DNA from: Paenibacillus sp. FSL R5-0345
GTDB lineage: Bacteria > Bacillota > Bacilli > Paenibacillales > Paenibacillaceae
Assembly (NCBI RefSeq): GCF_000758585.1
Contig: NZ_CP009281.1
Span: 2,294,001-2,358,000 of the forward strand
Direction of reading: 5' to 3'
Length of the DNA: 64,000 nt
Shown: positions 26,925 to 35,100 of the stretch, one piece after another
Layout: each line of letters starts with the position of its first letter
How positions within the stretch are numbered: position 1 is the first letter of the stretch
Notes under the pieces: generated by a model
Database searches by the model: none
Told to the model about the DNA's origin: nothing
Seen by the model: only the letters and a program-made list of their open reading frames with translations
Made by a program: the position numbers and the translations under genes

Positions 26925-27827
26925 CTAAGCCACCATTCGCATTCCAGGCTCGGCATAATTCCAACCTGTGGAGCTGAATCCACCAGACTGGAAAGGTTGA
27001 ACGCTTTGGAAGCTCTGTAAGCTTTGGCTAGACACTGACAATACAGCTTCCTGGTTTTCATCCGCGAGGACTAATGCGATAAGCTCGGTAATTTTCCCTT
27101 GTTCATAGGCAGAAGCAAGGTGATTCAGAGCAATTTGTAATTCCGTGTCCTGCGGTAAAGAGGGACCGTCGGCTTGAAGAAGCTCTTGCCTTACGGCAGA
27201 AAGGGCTTGCCGGGCTCGATGTAGAGCAGCTTTGACAGCTCCTTCTGTGGTGTCGAGCATCTCGGCGGCTTCAATACCGGAGTACTCGAATACATCGCGG
27301 AGCAGGAACACCGCTTGCTGTAGGGGAGACAAATGCTTCTGCAAGGCTTGAAAAGCAGCCTCAATCTCTAATGAGCCATAACCTGCTGCTTCTTCAGTCT
27401 TAGGTTGATCCATTTCCAGTAACCGCGATAACGTGGCTTTACGCCGTGTAATATCTATCCAGGTATTTCTGGCAATCCGCAGAAGCAATGCCTCGGGATT
27501 CGGGTGATTCGTTAGCGGGCTGAAATTTGTACGAATTGTATGATCTGTATTGTTGTTCATTTGACTTGTATCGTTCATTTGATTTGTATCGCTCATTTGA
27601 TGGGTTGGGTTATTTTCATTCGTATCGTTCATTTCGCTCTTCAGCTTCGTATGTTCGGAAGTCTTCAAATAGCCCAGTGCTTTGACCCAAGTATCCTGAG
27701 CCAAATCTTCGGCTTCCCATGGGGATTGTGTCAGTGCAAGGCAATACCGCTTCAGCGCCATTTGCAAAGACATGGTATGATTCTCATCCGGTTCATGGCC
27801 GGTGCTAAGCTCCTCAAGGCTGATCAC
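26925..27827 (-). CDS. ECF-type RNA polymerase sigma factor with repetitive insertion
   Basis: 300 residues starting at GTG 27827 (GGGG box about 9 bases upstream). Sigma region 2 begins at about 22-53 (E-A-E-D-L-A-Q-D-T-W) and resumes at about 108-130 (R-I-A-R-N-T-W-I-D-I). Region 4 is at about 150-205 (S-G-I-E-A-A-E-M-L and A-V-K-A-A-L-H-R-A-R). Residues 56-105 are a Met/Asn/Asp/Thr-rich insertion built on a Q-M-N-D-T-S hexamer, inside region 2. The C-terminal 80 residues start like the SnoaL-type tail of SigJ/ECF41 factors, then turn into a Ser/Gln/Phe repeat. No anti-sigma gene is adjacent. Confidence 0.85.
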   Translation of the reverse strand: MISLEELSTGHEPDENHTMSLQMALKRYCLALTQSPWEAEDLAQDTWVKALGYLKTSEHTKLKSEMNDTNENNPTHQMSDTNQMNDTSQMNNNTDHTIRTNFSPLTNHPNPEALLLRIARNTWIDITRRKATLSRLLEMDQPKTEEAAGYGSLEIEAAFQALQKHLSPLQQAVFLLRDVFEYSGIEAAEMLDTTEGAVKAALHRARQALSAVRQELLQADGPSLPQDTELQIALNHLASAYEQGKITELIALVLADENQEAVLSVSSQSLQSFQSVQPFQSGGFSSTGWNYAEPGMRMVA

Positions 27828-28009
27828 ACTGCATAACCCCTTTTCCGGTAAAGTGATTTCGGTTACTTCTAATAATAAACGAATGAGCGCTAAATTAAGA
27901 TACGCAATAATAAAAATAATATTTTGTTCTCTGAACGTATCCTATCCAAAGACTAATCCGTTTACAGGGTAGATTTCAAATAAAATTAACGGATGGAGGT
28001 CGCATACAC

Positions 28010-28591
28010 ATGGCGTACATTCCTTATGTCATTGAACAAACGAATCAAGGAGAGAGATCTTACGATATTTATTCACGGCTGCTAAAAGACCGGATTGTGT
28101 TTGTAGGGGCAGAGATTGAGGATCAATTGGCGAATAGTGTAGTTGCCCAGCTATTGTTCTTATCGGCAGAGGATCCAGATAAAGATATACACATGTATAT
28201 CAATAGTCCAGGGGGCTCCATAACAGCAGGATTCAGTATTTATGATACGATGCAGCTTATTAAACCGCAGGTGAATACGATTTGCACAGGGATGGCGGCT
28301 TCCTTTGGTTCACTTCTATTGTTAGCCGGGGCCAAAGGTAAACGTTATGCGCTGCCAAACAGTGAGATCATGATACATCAGCCGCATGGCGGAGCGCAGG
28401 GTCAGGCTAGTGATATTGCGATCAGAGCTAAACGTATCTTGAAGCTAAGGGAAGTGCTTGTGCAAATTACAGCGGACCGAACCGGGCAGACGGTGGAAAA
28501 GGTACTACAAGATATGGACCGGGATTATTTCATGACAGCTGATGAAGCGGTAGAGTACGGGATTATCGACAAAGTCATCACAAATCTGTAA
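28010..28591 (+). CDS. clpP: ClpP-family ATP-dependent protease subunit
   Basis: 193 residues, standard ClpP length. The catalytic triad is complete: Ser98 in G-M-A-A-S-F-G, His123 in I-H-Q-P-H-G-G, Asp172 in M-D-R-D. Family context: it forms barrel-shaped tetradecamers fed by Clp ATPases. The usual G-M-A-A-S-M-G reads S-F-G here, and the gene sits beside a small conserved gene rather than in a tig/clpX context, so it may be a second ClpP. GGAGG precedes the ATG. Confidence 0.93.
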   Translation: MAYIPYVIEQTNQGERSYDIYSRLLKDRIVFVGAEIEDQLANSVVAQLLFLSAEDPDKDIHMYINSPGGSITAGFSIYDTMQLIKPQVNTICTGMAASFGSLLLLAGAKGKRYALPNSEIMIHQPHGGAQGQASDIAIRAKRILKLREVLVQITADRTGQTVEKVLQDMDRDYFMTADEAVEYGIIDKVITNL

Positions 28592-28612
28592 GTTGAAGGA
28601 GTGAAGCGGGTT

Positions 28613-28819
28613 ATGCTGGAAGCTTTGCAGGGCAAAGAGGTAACCATTTATTTTGTAGATGGCTCTAACGCTAGAAAAGGTATTTTGGAAACGGTGAGTG
28701 AGAAGTTTATCAAATATCGGACAGAATTCGAAGAACTGTATATTCCCATTACTTCCATCTGTTCTATCACACTGGATACTAAAGGACGAGAACGTGCTCG
28801 AGTAGGATTTACACAATAA
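28613..28819 (+). CDS. Small conserved-looking protein of unknown function, 68 residues
   Basis: A compact, strand-rich protein (G-K-E-V-T-I-Y-F-V-D-G-S-N-A-R-K-G) resembling an SH3/Sm-like small barrel; I do not recognise a named family. ATG at 28613; AAGGAG lies 11 bases upstream, and a GTG at 28601 overlaps that box. It starts 21 bases after clpP and is probably co-transcribed, which hints at a link to ClpP function. Confidence 0.72.
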   Translation: MLEALQGKEVTIYFVDGSNARKGILETVSEKFIKYRTEFEELYIPITSICSITLDTKGRERARVGFTQ

Positions 28820-28840
28820 CCATTATCAGATTTAAAAATA

Positions 28841-28866
28841 GGGTTAGGGGAAGTTTTCCCTAACCC
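28841..28866. terminator. Hairpin between convergent genes, overlapping the LacI stop codon
   Basis: GGGTTAGGG and CCCTAACCC are perfectly complementary with an 8-base loop. On the minus strand TATTTTT follows, so it best terminates the LacI-family gene, whose stop codon (28860-28862) lies inside the stem. Confidence 0.75.
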
Positions 28867-29867
28867 GTACTTTCCCGAATCGCCAAATAATGAGCCACAT
28901 TGGCATGATGCTGAATACCAGTCTCCCCTTTAATCAGCTTGATTAAGGTTCGAGTAGCGGTCATTCCAATCTCCGTTCCAGAGTATTCCACTGAGGACAG
29001 CTTGGGCCGAACGACAGAAGCGATAAAGCTATTATCGAATCCAAAAACCGCAACATCCTCTGGCACCCGTATACCGTTATCGATCAGGAAATTCATCGCT
29101 CCAACAGCCATCCAATCTGTGGAGCAAAAAACCGCAGTAGGCAGTTCTCCGCTATCCTTGATCCGGCGCATTGCGTCGCTTCCATCTTCTACGGCCATTC
29201 CACTTTCTACTACCCATTCTTCTCTTAAGGAAATACCTGCATCCATAAGCGCTTGTTGATAGCCGCGATATCGATCGCCACCTACTGCGTTATCTCCAGA
29301 TACCCGGATCATGCCAATACTTCTATGTCCTTTCTGAATCAGATAAGTAACGGCTTCATAGGAAGCGGTAACATTATCCAGATGGACAGAAGGGATCGAA
29401 TCAATCTGAGATTTTTCTCCAACTAACACGCAAGGTGACCCGGATTTTTGGATAATCTCCAAGTGCTCCTTGCTCGGAACCGAGCCTACATATATATAAC
29501 CCTCAGTCCCCATATGGTGGAATAAGTTCAAATAATGAAGTTCACTATTCACACTTCCGTCTGTTAATCCGACCAAAACATCATAACCATATAGCTCGGC
29601 GAGATCACGTATGCCAATATTGAAATCGTCAAGCACGGTATTACTGTTCTGCGGAATAATGACACCTATCAGAGGTGTATCCGATCTACCTGCATCTGAA
29701 CCGATGACATTAGGACGGTAATTCATTTGTTTCATGGCTTCCAATACACGCTTACGAACTTCCTCGTTTACCGGTTTGCTGTTGTTGACAACCCTTGATA
29801 CGGTAGCTATTGAAACGTCAGCCATTTTGGCTATATCTTTAATTTTTACCTTCAAGAATATCACCAT
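28860..29867 (-). CDS. LacI-family transcriptional regulator
   Basis: About 335 residues. LacI helix-turn-helix at the N-terminus (I-K-D-I-A-K-M-A-D-V-S-I-A-T-V-S-R-V-V-N), then a periplasmic-binding-like sugar sensor domain. Start codon uncertain: ATG 29867 or TTG 29855, the latter with GGTGAT 6 bases upstream. Divergent from the alpha-glucosidase gene; palindromes AGGAAAATATTTTCCT and a near copy in the shared region are the probable operators. Likely a repressor relieved by maltose/isomaltose-type sugars, which is inference. Confidence 0.9.
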   Translation of the reverse strand: MVIFLKVKIKDIAKMADVSIATVSRVVNNSKPVNEEVRKRVLEAMKQMNYRPNVIGSDAGRSDTPLIGVIIPQNSNTVLDDFNIGIRDLAELYGYDVLVGLTDGSVNSELHYLNLFHHMGTEGYIYVGSVPSKEHLEIIQKSGSPCVLVGEKSQIDSIPSVHLDNVTASYEAVTYLIQKGHRSIGMIRVSGDNAVGGDRYRGYQQALMDAGISLREEWVVESGMAVEDGSDAMRRIKDSGELPTAVFCSTDWMAVGAMNFLIDNGIRVPEDVAVFGFDNSFIASVVRPKLSSVEYSGTEIGMTATRTLIKLIKGETGIQHHANVAHYLAIRESTG

Positions 29868-29945
29868 AACTTTCCAAGCTTGTATTCGTTCTAGAATATA
29901 TCGCAAGCATATCATGGATAGCTCCAAGAATCCAAAAGATTGTTA

Positions 29946-29974
29946 TTGACCAGGAAAATAAAAGATCCTATAAT
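29946..29974 (+). promoter_or_regulatory. Consensus sigma-A promoter of the alpha-glucosidase gene
   Basis: TTGACC (29946-29951), 17-base spacer, TATAAT (29969-29974). An operator palindrome starts 9 bases downstream, at the expected transcription start. Confidence 0.85.
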
Positions 29975-29982
29975 GATCGCAT

Positions 29983-30093
29983 AGGAAAATAATTTCCTTG
30001 AATAAACCCTAAATAGATAGTTTTTTAGTCGATAATCTTAAGTTTTATTATGAAAATCACTAATTCGTGAATTAAATAGGAAAATATTTTCCT
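29983..30093 (+). promoter_or_regulatory. Two LacI-type operators
   Basis: AGGAAAATAATTTCCT (29983-29998, near-palindrome) sits on the transcription start. AGGAAAATATTTTCCT (30078-30093) is a perfect 16-base palindrome 11 bases before the ATG at 30104. Their centres are 95 bases apart, about nine helical turns, so looping by a tetramer is possible. AGGAAAATAAAAGATCCT inside the promoter spacer (29952-29969) may be a third, weaker site. Confidence 0.78.
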
Positions 30094-30127
30094 GAGAGGG
30101 TATATGAATACGAAGGAGCTGCATACA

Positions 30128-31849
30128 TTGAACAGAACATGGTGGAAAGAAGCCACAGCGTATCAAATTTACCCACGGAGCTTTATGGACAGCAATGGCG
30201 ATGGTGTTGGAGATCTGCAGGGAGTCATCTCAAAACTTGATTATTTACAGGACCTCGGCATCAATGTCATTTGGATCTGTCCTATTTATAAATCCCCGAA
30301 CGATGATAATGGATATGATATTTCAGATTACCAGGATATTATGGCGGAGTTCGGCAGTATGGCTGATTTCGATCAGCTATTAAGCGAGGTTCATGCACGG
30401 GGTATGAAGCTGATTTTGGATCTTGTCATTAACCATACTTCAGACGAACACCCTTGGTTTGTTGAAGCACGTTCAAGCATGGATAATGCTAAACGTGATT
30501 ATTATATTTGGAGAGATCCTAAGGACGGAAAGGAACCGAATAACTGGGAGAGTATTTTTAGCGGTTCGGTCTGGGAGTTCGACCCTGCTACAGAGCAATA
30601 TTTCATGCATGTATTCTCCAAAAGACAGCCTGACCTCAACTGGGAGAATCCTGAAGTACGTCAGGAATTGTACGGTATGGTCAATTGGTGGCTAGATAAA
30701 GGGATCGACGGCTTCCGAGTGGATGCTATTTCACATATTAAGAAAATCCCAGGTCTTCCTGATCTGCCAAATCCAGATCATCTTCCATTCGTTTCATCCG
30801 GCGCGGGTCATATGAATCGGGAAGGAATTCACGATTTTCTTCAGGAGCTGAAACAGGAAACATTTGATCGTTATGACATTATGACCGTTGGTGAAGCGAG
30901 TGGTGTTAGTGTCGATCAAGCGGAAATGTGGGTAGGCGAGGAGCAGGGCAAATTCAATATGATTTTTCAATTCGAGCATTTAGCCCTTTGGAATAAGAGT
31001 GTTACGGGTGGCTTGGATGTTCTGCAGCTGAAATCAGCACTTTCCCGTTGGCAAAAAGGTCTTGAAGGTAAAGGCTGGAATGCTCTCTTTATCGAAAATC
31101 ACGATCAGCCGCGTTCGGTTTCAACTTGGGGTAATGATGGCCAGTACTGGAAAGAGTCAGCTAAATCACTGGCTACGATGTATTTCTTAATGCAAGGAAC
31201 ACCGTTTATTTATCAGGGTCAAGAAATTGGGATGACCAATGTAAGATTTGATTCGATGGATGATTACGATGATGTGGCGATGAAGAACCTGTATCGTTTA
31301 GAGACAGAAGCCGGAAAATCACATGAAGAAGTCATGGAGGTTATCTGGAAGAACGGTCGCGACAATTCTAGAACGCCTATGCAATGGGATGACTCTGAGA
31401 ACGCTGGTTTCAGTAGCGGCAAGCCTTGGATGAAGGTCAATCCTAATTTCACGGAGATCAATGTGGAGCGTGCGAAGCAGGACCCTGATTCCATCTATCA
31501 TCATTATAAAAAGCTAATCGCACTTCGGGCCGCTAATCCTATTACCGTTTATGGAACCTATGATTTGATCCTGCCTGAAGATGAACGAATCTATGCTTAT
31601 ACTCGTACACTTGGCAATGAGAAATTGCTGGTCATGTCAAACCTGTCTTCAGAGGAAACACTGTTCGACCTTCCGTTTGACTTGGAATTTGACTCCAGTG
31701 AGTTGCTGTTGAATAACTATGAAGTTGACCCTGCTGAGAAAATTGAGACAGTGGCATTACGCCCTTACGAATCTCGTGTGTATATGCTGGTTAGCGCACC
31801 TGTAGAGCAAGAGGATGTTCGTGAGAGTGTGCCTGCAACAACGGTTTAA
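30128..31849 (+). CDS. GH13 alpha-glucosidase (oligo-1,6-glucosidase/MalL type)
   Basis: 573 residues from the TTG at 30128, which has AAGGAG 9 bases upstream; the ATG at 30104 has a poorly spaced box and would add eight residues before the conserved W-W-K-E-A start. Catalytic residues Asp199 (G-F-R-V-D-A), Glu256 (G-E-A) and Asp326 (N-H-D). In this family Val after the nucleophile goes with alpha-1,6 specificity and Ala/Thr with alpha-1,4; here it is Ala200, which favours alpha-1,4 (maltose-type) substrates. Cytoplasmic. Controlled by the divergent LacI regulator. Confidence 0.93.
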   Translation: MNRTWWKEATAYQIYPRSFMDSNGDGVGDLQGVISKLDYLQDLGINVIWICPIYKSPNDDNGYDISDYQDIMAEFGSMADFDQLLSEVHARGMKLILDLVINHTSDEHPWFVEARSSMDNAKRDYYIWRDPKDGKEPNNWESIFSGSVWEFDPATEQYFMHVFSKRQPDLNWENPEVRQELYGMVNWWLDKGIDGFRVDAISHIKKIPGLPDLPNPDHLPFVSSGAGHMNREGIHDFLQELKQETFDRYDIMTVGEASGVSVDQAEMWVGEEQGKFNMIFQFEHLALWNKSVTGGLDVLQLKSALSRWQKGLEGKGWNALFIENHDQPRSVSTWGNDGQYWKESAKSLATMYFLMQGTPFIYQGQEIGMTNVRFDSMDDYDDVAMKNLYRLETEAGKSHEEVMEVIWKNGRDNSRTPMQWDDSENAGFSSGKPWMKVNPNFTEINVERAKQDPDSIYHHYKKLIALRAANPITVYGTYDLILPEDERIYAYTRTLGNEKLLVMSNLSSEETLFDLPFDLEFDSSELLLNNYEVDPAEKIETVALRPYESRVYMLVSAPVEQEDVRESVPATTV

Positions 31850-31865
31850 TTACTTTAATAAACAC

Positions 31866-31905
31866 AAGAATGCCCCTCGGCCAATGGCTGAAGGGCATTC
31901 TTTTT
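31866..31905 (+). terminator. Terminator of the alpha-glucosidase gene
   Basis: AAGAATGCCC and GGGCATTCTT pair perfectly, with additional GGCC-rich pairing in the loop, then TTTTT. Confidence 0.88.
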
Positions 31906-31917
31906 CTGGGATATCAA

Positions 31918-33804
31918 TTATTTGCTTTGTTCGGCATCATCCGTAGTAGATAAATCCGGCCGTTGCAAAATATAACTATTAGACATATTCAGGAGCCGCT
32001 GAACAGCATCAAATTGCGCTTGTGTCGAACCGCCCTCAGTTTCAGAGCCATCGATTAGATTATAGTTATTTCCATCATTGTAATCGACACCAGTCAAGTA
32101 CAAGCTTGTGTCATTAATAAAAGAACCAGTAGGAAGAAAATGTCTAACAGGTAGCAGATTGGTTTGTTGATTCATCAGATCTTCTCCGAAGTGGAGCTGG
32201 TCCTTCATAGAAATCCCTAACAGATTAGCTACAGTTGGTAAGATGTCAATCTGACCTCCTGTCTGTGTGTACACAGTAGGCTGGTCAATGCCTGGAGCAT
32301 GAACAATAAAAGGAACGTTGAACATATCGGTATATCCATACTCGTGTCCGACCATTTCCTCCATTAATGATTTCTCATTGCCGTCAAGGGAATACAGGGA
32401 CACACCTTGATGATCTCCGTAGAAGACAATCACGCTATCGTTCCATAACCCGCTGGACTTCAGTTCGTCTAGAAATTGTCCCATGGCGTAATCCGCATAA
32501 TTTTGGGCTAAAATATAGTCGCCGACCAAGGTTCCTTCGTACCTTTTAGGCAGCGTCATTTTAAATTTAGATTCTGGCATTTTATAAGGGTGATGAGCAC
32601 TCATAGAGATAACCATCGCGTAAAAAGGATCGTCTTCAGCATCCATTTTAACTAATTCAGGAACTGTCTTGGCATACAGCACCTCATCGGAAGAACCAAA
32701 TGCGATATGATCATCATCTCCATAGAAGGACTGATCGTAGTATTTATCAAAGCCCAGCACCTTGTATAAGGTTTTGCGATTCCAGAATTCTACGCTGTTG
32801 GTGTGAAAGGTGGCTGTATTATATCCATTCGCTTTCATCAGCTTGGGCAAGCTAGGAAGTTCCTTAGTCATATAGTTGGAGGAAGTGGCTACTTCGTGAT
32901 GAGGAACATATAGAGAGGTGTTCACTACAAACTCTGCATCCGATGTTGTTCCTTGCCCCGCATTCGTATAGAAGTTATTGAAATAATGTTCACTTGCTAT
33001 AAGCTTATTTAGATTTGGAGTTACTTCCTGTCCGTCAATGCTTAAACCAAGCAGGAAATTCTGAAAAGATTCCATTTGCACTACAATGAGATTCTTACCT
33101 TGAGCCGCTGCCCAATACTTTGGAGAGACTGGCTCCGTAATTCCCTTTGTAGCGTCCACAGACTGCTGCGTAATTTCTTTACTGTCGATCATTTCTTGCT
33201 TTTCCGTGGTGTCGGCAAAAATGGTATATACCTCGTAATTGAGAATCCCCATACTCTCTGCCTTTTTATTCTCGTTCATACTTGCGTGATTCGGCCAAAC
33301 ATTAAAGACACAGATTGCAAGAGAAACGCTAATGATCCCAAGTAAAGCGGTTCGGTTCATGCGCCGGTTCATGCCTCTTTCTTTCCAGATCGCAATATAT
33401 TTCGGACGGAACATAAAGAACATGAAGACTACAATATCCACAAAAATGAACAAATAGTAAGGATCCAGCAAGGAGTACGTGCTTTCTCCGACCTTGGTTA
33501 CCTTATCTGCTTGTTCCAAAGCATGGTAAGTAGCAATTACACCGTAATACTTGTAATACATCAGGACGGCAAAATAAATCACTGAAATTAATAAGTTCGC
33601 AATCATGTAATACAGAAACTTCCGTTTGGAAGCCATCCACTCAATGAGTCCAAAGACGATAAAGAAGAACGGGATCTCTGTGAGCAGCATGCTCCAATTA
33701 GGGCCGTCACTAAAAACCACGAACCAGGCCACTGCGCATTTTAAGAGCAGGATGAAGCTAAAGATTAGAAAGGGCTTATTTTTTATTTGAAAATCTTTTT
33801 TCAT
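31918..33804 (-). CDS. Lipoteichoic acid synthase family protein (LtaS-like)
   Basis: 628 residues: five membrane helices in the first 170 residues, then an extracellular sulfatase-fold domain. Catalytic region N-A-G-Q-G-T-T-S-D-A-E-F; Thr287 aligns with the nucleophile of LtaS. Metal ligand Glu245 in V-Q-M-E-S-F, and a late G-D-H-Q motif. It transfers glycerol-phosphate from phosphatidylglycerol onto the lipoteichoic acid chain. Single gene. Paralogues (YfnI, YqgS, YvgJ) share this architecture, so the exact role (polymerase or primase) is open. Confidence 0.92.
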   Translation of the reverse strand: MKKDFQIKNKPFLIFSFILLLKCAVAWFVVFSDGPNWSMLLTEIPFFFIVFGLIEWMASKRKFLYYMIANLLISVIYFAVLMYYKYYGVIATYHALEQADKVTKVGESTYSLLDPYYLFIFVDIVVFMFFMFRPKYIAIWKERGMNRRMNRTALLGIISVSLAICVFNVWPNHASMNENKKAESMGILNYEVYTIFADTTEKQEMIDSKEITQQSVDATKGITEPVSPKYWAAAQGKNLIVVQMESFQNFLLGLSIDGQEVTPNLNKLIASEHYFNNFYTNAGQGTTSDAEFVVNTSLYVPHHEVATSSNYMTKELPSLPKLMKANGYNTATFHTNSVEFWNRKTLYKVLGFDKYYDQSFYGDDDHIAFGSSDEVLYAKTVPELVKMDAEDDPFYAMVISMSAHHPYKMPESKFKMTLPKRYEGTLVGDYILAQNYADYAMGQFLDELKSSGLWNDSVIVFYGDHQGVSLYSLDGNEKSLMEEMVGHEYGYTDMFNVPFIVHAPGIDQPTVYTQTGGQIDILPTVANLLGISMKDQLHFGEDLMNQQTNLLPVRHFLPTGSFINDTSLYLTGVDYNDGNNYNLIDGSETEGGSTQAQFDAVQRLLNMSNSYILQRPDLSTTDDAEQSK

Positions 33805-34107
33805 TCGTTATCATCCTCTCTGGTGCAAAACACACTAAAATTCTGCATAACCCTGTATGTTGTGGGAATCCGTTGCAATATGCCGATGCTTATTATGCTC
33901 TTGAAGTTTTCGTGTGTCAAAAGACGGACGAGAGACCTAGAGCGCAGCAACAAGCGATTTATGCCATATAAACAGTTAAAATCAGCTTCAATCCTAAACT
34001 ACAGGTTAAATGTGTATAAATTGATTTAAAAAATTACAGTTTCTCGCAACTTTACATAATATTCCACAGTCTAAATAAGAGGGAGTGAATGTAGAGGAGG
34101 ATTATCC
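33805..34107. other. Intergenic region without recognised features
   Basis: About 300 bases between the divergent LtaS and lipoprotein genes. The only feature I can support is the ribosome site GAGGAGG just before 34108. A short open frame here lacks a ribosome site and coding character. Confidence 0.5.
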
Positions 34108-35058
34108 ATGGCTCGGCGTCAGTTTATTATGATTGTACTGACCTGCTTACTTCTGTTTTTAAATACGGGATGTAATGGAGGGAAGAAGGCTTCGCCGACG
34201 ATTCAGTCTTCCATTTGGAAGCCCGAGGTTTTTTTACAAACATTGGATTATAAAGTTCAGAGCCAACCCGATAAATTCTTGGTGGATGTACCACAGGATT
34301 GGGAGGTGAAGCTAGGGGAGTATCCAGAGGGACTTTACTGGCGATTAGCTAACGTGTTCTCTAAAGATGCCGGTTTTGATTTGACTACACTGAAGGGCAG
34401 TGATGTTGAAGCATGGCGGTATTCTTTAGTCGACGGGCTACCTGGTTCGGAGGGACAAAGCGGATTTTCATATCCTTCCAATCTGATTCTGTTAGTACAA
34501 TCAGGAAATACCGTTGGGGCTTGGCTTGAATTTAATGTTCAAAGCGTCGGTCCTTCCATTAAGAAGCGTAGTCTTACAGATATAACGGGTCTTACATTTG
34601 ATGAGTGGACGGAGAGAGAGGGGCTGTTTGCTGATGCAGGAGAGAACGGAGACTTGGCCTCATTAGGACATTTCGAACTGCTGGATGCTTTTTTTTAAGC
34701 GATTCAGGAGGGTAATCATACCCGTGCTCGTGCATGTTTGAATCCTAATGCCTTACTCACGGCATTGACGGTTAACCGTCAAGCACATCATCTCTATAAT
34801 TCGGGTTTTGGTGGTGAAAATGCACTCAGTGAAAGTATCGTAGAGGCTAAACCTAACGCTTATAAAGTGATGGATTATGATTCTGGTTCAGAAATTAAAG
34901 ACATCGGTGATCGTACTACGATAAATGTTGTGGTCGATCTGTACATGAAATCGCTAAATCCTGTGTTCGATACCCCAGATGGTCAGGAGACACGCTTCGC
35001 AGTGTTGACCAAGCATGCTAACGGCTGGAAGATTGGAGAACTTGGAACGGGGCCGTGA
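34108..35058 (+). pseudogene. Lipoprotein gene interrupted by an in-frame TAA
   Basis: An AGGAGG site precedes ATG 34108. A signal peptide ends at N-T-G-C (lipobox-like), and the frame stays open for 196 codons to TAA at 34696-34698. The same frame then continues without further stops to 35058 (A-I-Q-E-G-N-H-T-R-A-R-A-C-L-N-P onward, about 120 codons). One base change (for example TAA to AAA) would restore a 316-residue lipoprotein of unknown function. The stop follows a run of eight T residues. It could be a real nonsense mutation, a sequencing error in the homopolymer region, or a truncated functional protein. The next gene is an RCC1-type protein. Confidence 0.72.
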
Positions 35059-35100
35059 GTTGTTAGATTATCTATTCTTATTAAAAAGGAGTGATCGCAA

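Noticed and set aside
33787-34029. 80-codon plus-strand frame between LtaS and the lipoprotein gene
   Set aside because: Starts inside the LtaS gene on the opposite strand, lacks a ribosome site and shows no coding composition.
34696-34698. Frameshift or polymerase slippage at T8 rather than a stop
   Set aside because: Removing or adding one or two T residues leads to other early stops; the downstream coding frame is in phase with the upstream frame, so only a substitution or stop readthrough joins them.
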